Shown here: positions 53,691-64,000 of the stretch, one piece after another
Layout of the letters: the number at the start of each line of letters is the position of its first letter
How positions within the stretch are numbered: the first letter of the stretch is position 1
Source of the DNA: Hetaerina americana
Lineage: Eukaryota > Arthropoda > Insecta > Odonata > Calopterygidae
Direction: 5' to 3'
DNA length: 64,000 bases
Assembly: GCA_022747635.1 (NCBI GenBank)
Contig: JAKTNV010000023.1
Coordinates: 1,677,501 to 1,741,500, forward strand
The notes under the pieces: generated by a model
The model's input: the letters and a program-made list of their open reading frames with translations, nothing else
Database searches by the model: none
Told to the model about the DNA's origin: nothing
Program-made: the position numbers and the translations under genes

Positions 53691-56600
53691 GAATTTTCCG
53701 TAGCGAGTACCTTTTTGAACTAAATTCAAAATTACGTGGTATGACAGAACTGTTCTAAACCTGATAGTTCGGCTCTTTCTCATAACACTTAAATCCGGCT
53801 CTAGTCAACTTGAAATGCTGACGATAATAATTGAAATAGGAAGTTTTTAGGACGGCCAAAGCCCTGACTGGAACTGACGTAGAAGGTGTTCGTGGGATAG
53901 GCAGAAGAAGACGTCGTCCATTCATGGCGTCGCGCCCAATGCAAGGAGAGTCTCTCGGTCCATTGTAACGCCATGAGTCACGATGAGCATAGAGACGTCC
54001 GAATGGCCATCGGTGACGTAACGGTGGGTATGGCCCGAAAAAACTGTAATAATTCGCGGACGTTGAACGTTGATAATCCTCCTGCACAGCAGCATCCATT
54101 AGCTGGGTAGTGAGGCGGCGTTTCAGCCCGCTTTCTCTTCCGCAAGTTTTGGAATATTTTGCTTTCCTATTTCTCTGCTGCTGCTGTTGGGTGGGCCACA
54201 CATATCGTGCGTGTGTTTTCCGCTGGGATAAGCAAGGTAAAACATGTCCCCATGCTTAAGTAACACCAATGTTATGATAAATCCTGTAATTTATTATAAA
54301 ATATGAGTTTAGAGCCGACACTAAAATTACATCGAATTCCGTTTACCATTCGCAAATCCTTGGTGGAAGAGACACCACCTGGGTGTCTGTGGTACTCCAG
54401 TATGATTTATCACTCACACCGAATGGATTTTTAATTGGCTTGTCCAAGTGAATCGACCGGGATTAGAACCTGGTGCGGAAAACAGCCATCAGCTGAGCGC
54501 GCTCCCAAGTGGGCCTCCGACGCCACCCCGCGGCGCTGAGGCAAGGCTTGACCGCAGAGCCATCGAGGGAGTGTCCTGGGAGCGGCGGCACGTTCTCCAC
54601 TGAGGAAGACTCCGCCGTTGTGGATGCCACAGCTGCTGGAGGAGGGGATGAGCAAATACCGCGGAAGGAAAAGCATGGCGCCTACGGCGCCCGATGGGTG
54701 CCAAATAAATTCGGCTCACTACGCAAACTATCTCTTCGTTGTCGCACGGCTGAACGAGTCCCGCGTAATTCTCCATCGGGCGGAGGTGCTTCGGAGGGAG
54801 ATATTTCGTATTTTTCAATTCCCGAAGATATATTTTATTAATGGCTGGCAGAGTGATAAAATCGGTTTCTGAGCATCAATTACTTCTCCCATGATGGTGA
54901 AGGTGATTTCCCGAGGAGGCACCGGCCTTCCCCCGTTCCCCATCAACCACTTGACACCTCAGCCCGCCTTCCGCAGCCGACGCGGGCAGCTGTGTGTCCG
55001 TCCCTCCGAAGGGGAGCGGCCGTGCTAATCGTTGGGGTTTTTTGGGAGAGAACTCGCTGCTCCCCCAACCCCGTCCCCTCCCCTTTCTCCCTCCCCCCCC
55101 GAGCACTGCCCTCGGTCCCTCGTTTCACACTTAGGTGTCAAATGCTTCGTAATGCGAGGATGACAGGCACCGATGGATTTTGGCTCCCTTCGCACTCCAG
55201 TTCCCACGCAACTCCTGTGTTATTAGATTGGAATGTTTGCTCCGAGTGGTGGCTTTTTTACGGTCACTGCGTGGAGTGGAGGAGGAGGTAGGGAAGGATA
55301 AGGCAAATATGGCGGAGGCGGCAGCCATTGCATATCAAGATACTAAACCAATTCTGTGAAGGCGCGCTTGTCAACTCGGCGTCAAGAATCTATCGCTGAG
55401 GGCGCGTGAGGCAAATTAGATTTGTTGGACCTACGTGCGTTTGTTTCTGAACTTTGCAAGCGTTCGTGCACTGTCCTGCAAAAACTTTACTTTCACGTGA
55501 TTATCTGATTTCGCCGTAAAAAATAGGGTGGCCTATTATAATTTTTGACTTTATTTTGCCTATGGAGTTAAATGTAAAATATTATTTTGGCGCGGATGAA
55601 CTCGCACGTGGAATGCATGAGTGCATTGGTGGTTAAGGTAAATCAATTACAGGGTGTGTATTTTAGAATAATAATAAGAGAAATTACTGCAGTGTAACAA
55701 ATTAGACAAACTCCAAGATAAACAACAGATATTCAATTTTTGCAATATAAAATTATATATTCACGGTCCAGGGTTCAATATGGATGTATTCTCTTCACGT
55801 CATACATCCACAAATTAAAATTATGACTCCACATTGAAACGCATGATCGCTTGAATTTTATACGGTGCTGTCCAGAGCATAGCCAAGGAAATTAACTTTG
55901 GACTGGATCGATCCTAACCGAACGGAATTTACCTGAATCGGCCGAACATTTCACTCACTAGGCAACAACATGGACATTTTATTCGTAAGAAGTCACATTA
56001 ATCAAAGAGAATTTTGGTTTCAATCACGTCAACACCTGCATTATTATTCGTGCCATCCTCCACTCGGGCACGTGTCAGTCATGGGTGTTAGGCGAACAGC
56101 CTTGAGGTTCATTTCAGATTATTAGCATAGGGTGTGGTTGTATTGAGTTTCATACCGAAGTTGGAGGAAAAAAACTTCAGCAGGTGGAGCAGTTGATTTA
56201 TTTGTATTGTTTCAAACTGCGTGTACGTGATTTTTCGAGAAGCAGATCTCCATGGAAAATCACAGGTGAAACAGAAAATGGAACTGATACTGATTTGTAA
56301 TTTCCACACGCCGTTGGGAAGGATGAAGTCTAACCTCATTTACAAAACCGACTGTCGAATTGCCAACTTTGACTGGTGGTTCCAGTGATTCATTCATTTC
56401 GTACAATCTGGATCAAATCTGTTTTTGAACATTTTATTTCAATTCAGATTACTCACGGCTTAGCACAATTCTTTGCAATAATATTTTTCCAGGGGTTTTT
56501 TGTGGATTTCTTTGTTTTTTATTGCTTATATTATTTATTGTGTGTATTCAATAAAATAAAAATAGTGCATCACTTCCGCAATCAGGGATTATGAACCATG

Positions 56601-57247
56601 TGCAAATTTAATGTGTACCAAACGTAAATTATATCAAGGAGAGAACAAGTTATCGTTCCTCAGAGCAGTGAAATATCCACTTCAAAACTACATAACAAGT
56701 AATTATCTACACTTTTGCACCATTTTGAAACAAGTAAGGATACTATTGATCTATTTATCTCGCTTGCTCGCGATCTTTTTATTAAACTTTGATCTATTAA
56801 CACTTTAAATACCATGACAATTCATTAAACAATATATGCCCATTGAGTCATTAGCTAGAAAGAGATGAGTTTCAGTTCTATAAATGCAATTTGTTTTCGG
56901 TAAAGCCCTGGAAATTATCAGTAGATATTACTTTGCAAACATTTTGCGGGTAATTATTTAGCATTTAATATCATAAGAATGTTTTAGAATGGGTCGCTAA
57001 CAACCCAACAGGAGCAAGTCGGACACTTTATTCCTAAAACTTAAGCTTTTCGGTGACACGTTCACTTCGAAACCGCAATGTGCAGCTATTAGTGAAAATA
57101 GTTTCATTTAATGAGTTTTTTCATTGAGCAAATGATTCATCTTGGCTGTGTTTTCTTATGGTAATGTGAAGAAAGAAAAGCTTCGTTTAATTTTTTTATC
57201 CACACACTTCTTGGGTAGCTCGGGTAGCATCTAACAGTGGTGAGCAT
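53691..57247. other. Unassigned region with GC-rich blocks
   Basis: 54,480-55,330 is GC-rich and keeps many frames open without recognisable domains. 55,400-57,240 is AT-rich with no gene seen. A reverse-strand 148-codon ORF at 53,755-54,201 starts Gln/Arg-rich and has no known motif. Confidence 0.4.
54435..54520 (-). repeat. tRNA-like (SINE or tRNA pseudogene) segment
   Basis: The reverse strand has ACCAGGTTCTAATCCCGG, close to a tRNA T-arm/B box, preceded by GAGCGCGCTCAGCTGATGGC resembling a D-arm/A box at suitable spacing. A full cloverleaf with 3' acceptor was not established. Confidence 0.35.
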
Positions 57248-58672
57248 TATGAGTGCCTTAGAAAATCATGACATTAGTGAATTCCCAGTGTCCACAGGAG
57301 ATACCCAGTGTTTGCATGAGATATTTGCCCTCGTTATTGATCAGGAGAACGAAATTGATAGGGAAAAGAAGAGGGCTGCGCTGATTCCAATCGTTTGATC
57401 CTTCGGCAGCCGCAGGCGGGAGCAGAACTGGTGACTTTCGATGGCGGTCGCTCGGAAGAAGAGGATGAAGGCGACTCAATGCAGAGCACTTCCGATGGCA
57501 AACAAATCCATGGTCTTCGAGTTGATTGGAGTAGACGATCGACCAAAAAAATGTGAAAGTTCAAAGCCATGGATACCACTCCGAAAAGAGGTGGGGGAAG
57601 GGAGAAAATTGGGACAATGGTTACTTCTGGAAATTGGAAGAGGGGAGATTTACCAGCGGCCAATTTATCTGCAAGCCCATCGGCGGGTATGTTTTTTCCA
57701 AATACAGACCTTCTGCCTCAAAGATATTCTCCTTTGGATTATCGGAGCAAATTGATAACCGATAAGTTGATCGATAAAATCATTATGTACGGAACATTGT
57801 ACACAATTCGGGAAAAACAATTCCTCGTTCCAACGATCTCTTGAGAAAACTTACACATTCTTGGGCGTGTAAGTACTTATTTGGATTAGTTTCTTTCCCT
57901 CTCTGACTTAAGAAATGCAAAAGTAAAAACTACGTAAATAATAATGCGTGTGCAAGTCAACGCGTAATTTTACTCAAATACACTTCACTAATCTCGTGTG
58001 GTTTGTTGCCGAAACCCTCCTCGCTTTCCCTTCCATTACTCATATCTCTCTCTCTCTCATGCGTGCGTGTAAGTTTAAAAGGTGTTGCACGACTGTATAC
58101 GCCTCTGTGAGTGTAGATTTGCATAGATTTGCTGGTTTTGCATGTGTTAGTATTCTCTTTTAAGGGTGTTTACCTAACACCCCCCGCCACACGCCCCCGC
58201 GGCGGTTTGGGGGTATTATGAACATGTAGATAATATAGATGTGACACAATAAATTTCAGGACATTATTAGGTGTCTTTACCTAAGCAATTATGAAAATTT
58301 CTCATCAAATGACCAAATTGGAGAGATAAGTTCTATTTTGGACAATTTCAAAAAATTAGTCACGCTGTCCGCGGAAAACGAATGTATTTGTAAATGAGGC
58401 AATGCTTCCGCCCTTGGGCCGAGCAACGTACTCGCAATAAACCCATTCGCTTGGAGTTCAAAGCCTGGATAATTACTCAGAGGAAAGGTTATCGTAAGAA
58501 GGTGGGCACATTGAAGGTGATCGAGGGTGGACATGGGCCCTGGACAGTCGGTGGTCCTGGGAATCCGCCAAATAAATTCTTCGTTTCACTCCAATAATCT
58601 TTTGCCTCTGTTAACCACGAATCGTCTCAAAACAGTTTTGTTAGCGTACATAAAACCGAAAAACAAGAAGTT
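57248..58672 (+). pseudogene. PiggyBac-like transposase relic, split by a LINE end
   Basis: 57,248-57,844 gives an acidic N-terminal region with frame changes, then SPLDYRSKLITDKLIDKII...LYTIREK, the N-terminal block preceding the piggyBac catalytic domain. After a LINE 3' end, 58,270-58,440 reads QIGEISSILDNFKKL, then EAMLPPLGRATYSQ and NKPIRLEFKAW, corresponding to the DEAMxPFKGR...QYxPxKPxKWGFKxW block with its catalytic Asp apparently mutated. Later SVVLGI...LKTVLLAYIKPKNKK matches the VVLDL...GTVRPNR block. Stops and frame changes are frequent. The match is by motif order, not by a search. Confidence 0.6.
57860..58247 (+). mobile_element. LINE 3'-end fragment inside the piggyBac relic
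   Basis: It ends with the conserved hairpin CCTAACACCCCCCGCCACAC and a degenerate tail, TAGATAATATAGATG. The upstream 3' UTR differs from LINE-A and LINE-B, so it represents a third subfamily. The left edge is approximate. Confidence 0.6.
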
Positions 58673-58675
58673 CAT

Positions 58676-58856
58676 GATGTAGATGTAGAAGTGTTCATGC
58701 ATGAATGTATGCCATGTTTTTTTGTGGATATGTGATTTTGTGGTTATTCCGTGCGGTTTTTTTTCTTTTTCTTTTCTAAATTACGGGTGGTGTCCTAACA
58801 ACCCCCGCCACACCCCCTTGCAGCGGATTGCGGGGTATTAAGTAGATGTAGATATA
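58676..58856 (+). mobile_element. LINE-B 3'-end fragment
   Basis: About 180 bp matching the LINE-B 3' UTR (GTGTTCATGCATGAATG), ending in the GC hairpin with a few changes and the tail AGTAGATGTAGATATAG. It truncates the piggyBac relic on its right. Confidence 0.85.
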
Positions 58857-59614
58857 GAAGTTATTAGCCAAATTAAAATTATAGCATTAAACTGCCGTAG
58901 CATTAGAAACAAAATATCGGATATTGAACATATTTTTGTCAGTACAAACGCAGACATAGTAGTTGGAACGGAAAGTTGGCTCACGGGAGATATAGCAAAC
59001 AATGAGGTTTTTCCCAACGGATTCACTTTTTACAGAAGGGACAGACCAAATAGGTTGGGTGGGGGAGTATTCATTGCAGTAAAGTCACATCTTAGTAGCC
59101 AACGATATGAATGCGACGTAGATGACATAGAAAGCGTTTGGTGCAACATTAAGGACTACAACGGCAGAAGCCTATTCGTGTGTTCATTTTATAGACCTCC
59201 AGATTTTAATACAGATGTCCTAAACAAGCTCGACGAACAAATATCCACTATCAGCAGCAGACAAAGCAACAGTATTACTATAATCGCTGGTGACACAAAT
59301 CTACCGTCAATTGACTGGGACAACTACTGCGTAGGAAAATCTGCCAAAAACAGAGATTCATGCCAAGAACTCCTTCATATATTCACAAAACACTCCTTAG
59401 AACAACTTGTGAAATCACCAACACGGGGCCAAAGCATACTAGACATCTTTGCGACATCTAAGCCCGAAATCATTACTAATATTGAAATAATAGACGGAAT
59501 CAGTGACCATAAGGCTATTCTTGTGGAGTTAAAAACTAAGTTCGTCAAAATAAACAAAGAAAAGCGTAAAATATACCTATACAACAAGGCAAATTTTAAC
59601 GGACTAAGAGAATA
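58857..59614 (+). pseudogene. LINE endonuclease domain (CR1/L2-like), cut by mariner 3
   Basis: An open APE-type endonuclease starting directly after the LINE-B tail: IIALNCRSIRNK (Asn of the active site), ADIVVGTESWL (Glu), LFVCSFYRPPDFN, IIAGDTNLPSIDWD and ISDHKAIL (final Asp-His). GDTN in place of the usual GDFN is a change beside the active site. It is similar to the LINE-A endonuclease at 3-437 but distinct, and could be the LINE-B endonuclease. The frame runs to a mariner at 59,615 and the RT does not follow on the other side. Confidence 0.88.
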
Positions 59615-60933
59615 CTACCTTGATCAAAAATTTCCCGGAATTTATTCAGAAAAGTAAAAATACAAGTTTATTCATCTAAATCTATATTGTCCCCTTCAAA
59701 GTAATCCCCATCGACTGCAACACACTTATGCCAGCGCTTGATCCAATCCTCGAAACATTTTTTATATTCGGTTTTCGGTATGTCCATCAGTGCTTCCTGC
59801 GATTTTTCCATTACTTCCTCTCGGCTGCTAAAACGCGTTCCCCGTAATGGTTTTTTAACTCGATTGAACAGAAAGAAGTCACAGGGAGCCAAATCAGGTG
59901 AATTCGGTGGCTGTTGGATGGTATTTGTTGCATTTTTCGTCAAAAAATTACGAATAATGATAGCACTGTGCGACGGTGCGTTATCATGGTGCAAAATCCA
60001 CGAGTTTTCTGCCCACATTTCTGGTCTCTTTCGGCGAATTGCTTCACGCAAACGTCTCATAACGCCCAAATAATACTCTTTGTTTACTGTCTGGCCTTCT
60101 GGCAAAAATTCATGATGCACTACACCGTTGTAATCCATGAAAACCGTCAGCATTGCCTTCTTTTTTGACTGAAAACGACGTGGTTTTTTTGGTCTCGGCT
60201 CATTTGGTGAACGCCATTCACTTGCCTGATGTCTGGATTGCGTGTCGTACTCATAAACCCACGTCTCGTCTCCAGTAATGATCCTTTTGATGAATGTGGG
60301 ATCGGATTCAGCCTCGCAAATCATGTCTTTTGCGACGTCAACACGGTCTCTTTTTTGCATGAAATTGAGGTACTTTGCTGCTACACGACGGAAACCCAAA
60401 TCATTAACCACAATGTCTTGGGCGGATCCATAGGCAATGTTCAAGTCCTCCGCTATTTCTCTGATGGTTAATTTGCGGTTATTGACCAACATTTCTTTTA
60501 CTTTATCAATTTTTTCACCGACTTTCGATGTCGATGGTCTGCCACTGCGTTCATCATCTTCGATTGACTCACGACCACTTCTGAACCGCTCGTGCCACTG
60601 GTAAACGACCGTTTTTTTTAGAGAATCGTTGCCGAAACACTTTTCCAACATTTCCAACGTCCGTGCGCCACTAAATCCGTTTTTTACGCAAAATTTAATA
60701 CAAGTTCGTTGTTGCAAATTTAAATCCATTTCTGCAATTGTAAAAAATCGCCAACACACACAGAGATAGATGTACTCTTGGCTACGTAACTTTTGCAAAT
60801 GTCAAGTTATGACACTAAGATTTAAAGGGAATATCAACAACAGATGTACCAATTTAACAAAAAAACAGAACTCAAATCGGAACGATGGGAGCGCCACACG
60901 GTGGTTATTCCGGGAACCTTATGATCAAGGTAG
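59615..60933 (-). mobile_element. Full-length mariner transposon (copy 3)
   Basis: 1,319 bp, of the same lineage as 2,835-4,154, with TA at 59,613-59,614 and 60,934-60,935. The 5' TIR differs from copy 1 at a few positions. The left flank is a LINE endonuclease and the right flank is the end of an RTE-like LINE, so the flanks do not belong together. Confidence 0.95.
59668..60729 (-). CDS. Mariner transposase, intact DD34D
   Basis: A 353-residue protein apparently identical to the one at 3,040-4,101, with Asp154, Asp249 and Asp284 in TGDETW, HHDNAPSH and SPDLAPCDFF. The A-run that is shortened in copy 2 is full length here (eight). Met at 60,729 is chosen as in copy 1; an open extension upstream to 60,798 has no family support. 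Confidence 0.95.
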   Translation of the reverse strand: MDLNLQQRTCIKFCVKNGFSGARTLEMLEKCFGNDSLKKTVVYQWHERFRSGRESIEDDERSGRPSTSKVGEKIDKVKEMLVNNRKLTIREIAEDLNIAYGSAQDIVVNDLGFRRVAAKYLNFMQKRDRVDVAKDMICEAESDPTFIKRIITGDETWVYEYDTQSRHQASEWRSPNEPRPKKPRRFQSKKKAMLTVFMDYNGVVHHEFLPEGQTVNKEYYLGVMRRLREAIRRKRPEMWAENSWILHHDNAPSHSAIIIRNFLTKNATNTIQQPPNSPDLAPCDFFLFNRVKKPLRGTRFSSREEVMEKSQEALMDIPKTEYKKCFEDWIKRWHKCVAVDGDYFEGDNIDLDE

Positions 60934-60935
60934 TA

Positions 60936-63650
60936 TATATATATACATAAATATATATTTTTTTAAGATAATCTACCGGTTAAGGTAGGTTTTTGGATGG
61001 ACGTAATTACTAATTGAATAATTTGTGGCCACTAGAAAAACAAAACATCCAACTCTACATCAGGTCCCTCTTCAGCTCTGAGTACTTTCTTCCTCCCTTC
61101 ATCCCGTCCAACATCCCTATCCTGTTCCTTCCCTTTCCTCGTTTGCCTAACATTCTCCCCTCAATTACAGTCATCAACATCCGGCTGCCGGTCAATACCC
61201 CCTTCAGCCACTTTTCCTGCCTCCATAGGATTGCTCCCAACAATCCCCTCTCTTCGCCCACCATAACAAGTACTTCCTCGTTTGTTTTCATCTCTGTCCA
61301 TTTTTCCTTCTCCATTCTCTCCACACCCACATTTCAAAACCCTCCAGTCTACGTCTATCCTCCTGCTTCAATGACCACGTTTCCGCGCCGTACATAGCTA
61401 CGCTCCATATCAAAGTTTTTACGAGTCTTTTCTTAACATCCTTACTCAGCGTCCCCGTCATCAACTCCCTCCCCCTTGTGAAAGCCTCTTTGCCTAGCGC
61501 AATCCTTTCCCTTACGCCCCTACTCCTTTGCCCCTGTTGGTCCAAAACACTACCGAGATACGTAAACTATTCAACCTGCTCTAGTTTTTTCCCTCCTATT
61601 TTAATGTTAAGCCTAGCCTTTTTCTTTCTAGAAAATCGCATAACCTTTGTTTTATTAATATTGATTCTCATACCATGCCTGTTGCACTGAATTTCCAATT
61701 CACTAAGCAATGCTTGCAGCCCCTTGGCTGTCTGACAAACTAAAGTTTGGTCATCAGCAAACATCACTGATTTTACGAATTCCACGCCCACTTTCATTCC
61801 TACCTCCAGTTCTTCCCATGCCTCTTTCATCATTTCCTCTGCATACAGGTTGAACAGCAACGGTGATAATGGGCAACCCTGCCTTACACCCCTTCCTAAC
61901 ACTGCCCATCCTGACTCCCCGTTTCCCACCCGCACCTGAGCAGTCTGAGACATGTACAGGTTGCGGATTAGCCTCCTTTCCCTCCAATCTATTCCTATTT
62001 TCTGCTATATACTCATTATTTTTTCCCCATTCACTCTATCAAACGCTTTTTCGAAATCTACGAAGCAGGCAAATACATCCTGGTTGTATTCTATATTCCT
62101 CTCGATTAATAATCTCATTACTGCAATGGCATCACGCGTACCTCTCCCCTTCCTAAACCCAAACTGGTCATCCCCCTAAGTAATCATTGGCCTTATTCTC
62201 TATCCTTTTGTTTATGATCCTGAGAACAACTTTAGCTGCGTGGGATATCAAACTAATTGTCCTATAGTCCTCACATGACGTGGCCTTTACCTTTTTCGGA
62301 ATCGGAACTAAAACGGCTCTCACAAAGTCTTCCGGCCAGATTCCCTCCTCATAAATGCTACGGATCAGCCCATATAGCCTCTTTTTCCCACATTTTCCTA
62401 GGCATTTTAAAAGTTCCACGGGAATGTTATCTACCCCGACGGCCTTATTTAGTTTCATCTCCCTTAATGCCCTTTCTATCTCGTTGTCTAGTATGCCTTG
62501 ACCTAAGCTGTCTTCCTCTACGTCATTTTCTTTTTCAAAGTCTAACTTTGTTGGTCTGAGTTCTTTACTATACAGTTCTTCTATATACTCATTCCATCTC
62601 TCTTTGATCTTTCCTGCGTCAACTATTACCTTACCCGCCTTATCTCTAACTATTAGCATAGCTCTTCCTTTCTTACTTCCCGATAACGATTTAACTATGC
62701 TGTACAGCGCACCGATTTCACCCTTCCTCTGCAGACTTTCCATATCCTCACACTCCGTCTCCCACCATGCTTCCTTTGCTTTATTTGTTGCCCGCCTCAA
62801 TTTATTGTTCAATTCTTTGTACTTCGTTTTGCCTAATTCTGTATTTATATTCTTCCATTTTCGCCGCTCATCCATCTTTGTAATCATCTCATCCGTGATC
62901 CATGGTTTCCTAGTCCTTTTAGCGTTAACGGTTCCAATAGTGTCTTTTGCGGCTTTAGACAACCCTTTTTTGATCATTTCCCATTTTTCTTCAATAGTAC
63001 TAAGCCCTTTACCATCCTCCATGATTTTCTCTGCCGCCTGTTTGTATTCCTTCCTTTTCAACCCATTTAATGCTTCTACATTCCATTTTCTAACTCGCCA
63101 CCCCTGCCTTATCTTTTTGAAACGTACGCTACATTTCATAACAACTAAATTGTGGTCTGAGTCCGCATCCGCTCCCGGAAAGCTGTGGGAATTTATCACA
63201 CTATTCCTAAACCTGTGTCTAACCAGGATATAATCTAGGGGTCTATAATCTTGCAAGGGTTTCGTGGGATGACGACCGCGTAAGCCTTGCCTCCCCCGCT
63301 GCCGGGCACGACACACGGCCGATTGGGCCGAGCCCCGTAGTTGCCAGGACTCATAATATCTGTATAGTCCATCATATTGGGAATTATAATTGAGGTTGTT
63401 TCCTGTTGCCTTCCTCAATAAACGTGACACCATCACTTACTGGCCGCCCCACTGGGGTCAGACGCCATTGCAGCCGCCTCACTGAGGAACAGACGCTGCG
63501 TGGACTACCTTTCGTCTGGCTCCTAACCTTCGACCTATCTGGCATGGGTGACCCTACCAGGAGCAATAATTATTACTCCCGCCAGCACAGCTCTAGGGGT
63601 CATCGGAACGCACAAGCCCTTCCACCACGTCAAGGTTGTAGTCCGGGGAG
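60936..63650 (-). mobile_element. RTE-like LINE (LINE-C copy 2), reverse strand
   Basis: The 3' end lies at the left (A/T-rich, shared with 6,480-6,570) and the endonuclease end at the right. It is better preserved than the copy at 4.3 kb. 63,250-63,650 appears to be element 5' sequence, but its true 5' boundary is not defined. (TA)n borders both ends. Confidence 0.8.
61288..63436 (-). pseudogene. RTE-like LINE ORF: endonuclease end plus reverse transcriptase, few breaks
   Basis: From 63,436 down to 62,168 one frame carries the endonuclease end (DYRPLDYILVRHRF, then DSDHNLVVMK), a long Lys/Glu-rich linker and the RT start (DNIPVELLK, then VLVPIPKK). A frame change near 62,170 leads into FGFRKGRGTRDAI and CFVDFEKAFDRV, with a stop near 62,005. 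61,953-61,567 then holds RQGCPLSPLLF and MFADDQTLVCQ, and after another stop the C-terminal MYGAETWSLK runs to 61,288. All RT motifs including FADD are present, but at least three lesions block one protein. Confidence 0.88.
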
Positions 63651-63652
63651 GG

Positions 63653-63725
<73 letters not shown>

Positions 63726-63728
63726 ATA

Positions 63729-63779
<51 letters not shown>

Positions 63780-63846
63780 GCTTTCGTAGACGTAACACGG
63801 AAGTGCCGAATAGTACAATACACAGTATTATAGTTTATTAGTATTA

Positions 63847-63894
<48 letters not shown>

Positions 63895-63943
63895 GCTTTC
63901 GTAGACGTAACACGGAAGTGCCGAATAGTACAATACACAGTAA
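63653..63943. repeat. (TA)n arrays with a 115-bp tandem duplication
   Basis: Two (TA)n arrays (63,653-63,779 and about 63,848-63,893), each followed by the same 48-bp sequence starting GCTTTCGTAGACGTAACACG (63,780 and 63,895). The period is 115 bp. Open frames over this region are an artefact of the repeat. Confidence 0.9.
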
Positions 63944-64000
63944 CACACAATATAGAAACACAAAAAAAGAAGAACACTCACACGTATTTTCTTGATATTT

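Overview
This is repeat-dense nuclear DNA from an arthropod, most likely an insect. The evidence is indirect: DD34D mariner transposons, CR1/L2-like and RTE-like LINEs, Penelope-like elements, a piggyBac relic, tRNA-like SINE candidates and a Polinton/Maverick. No host protein-coding gene could be recognised. Nearly every long reading frame belongs to a mobile element.

Layout. 1-9.5 kb is a pile of LINEs: a CR1/L2-like copy (LINE-A) split by a full-length mariner, an RTE-like LINE ending in (TA)n, and an internally deleted second CR1/L2-like family (LINE-B) that has itself received a LINE-A fragment. 9.5-34.4 kb is mostly unassigned host-like DNA with decayed mariners (9.5, 12.5, 21.1, 22.5 and 31.3 kb), an old RTE relic (29-31 kb), a Penelope-like fragment with a GIY-YIG domain (32.8-33.4 kb) and two large fold-back elements with 13-bp target-site duplications (26.0 and 28.7 kb).

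34,463-53,592 is the centrepiece, a 19.1-kb Polinton/Maverick. It has about 150-bp terminal inverted repeats starting AGTAGG and a perfect 6-bp target duplication, GCTGGT. All its genes are on the + strand: terminal ORF, protein-primed DNA polymerase B, packaging ATPase, small basic/hydrophobic protein, unnamed conserved gene, retroviral-type integrase with chromodomain, penton-like protein, pVI-like protein, double-jelly-roll major capsid protein, adenain-like protease, P/Q-rich protein, RNase H-like gene and a second terminal ORF resembling the first. Three later insertions interrupt it: a rearranged mariner, a composite LINE-A inside polB and a LINE-B inside the RNase H-like gene. Both LINEs have 5-bp duplications at sites where the host reading frame resumes. 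The polymerase has lost a catalytic Asp and several genes carry stops or frameshifts, so the copy looks dead for autonomous replication, although the protease, pVI-like and small basic ORFs are open.

53.6-64 kb holds unassigned GC-rich DNA, a piggyBac relic cut by LINE 3' ends, a LINE endonuclease fragment, a second intact mariner, a reverse-strand RTE-like LINE and (TA)n repeats. By nesting, the Polinton, RTE and LINE layers are older and the mariner layer is younger.
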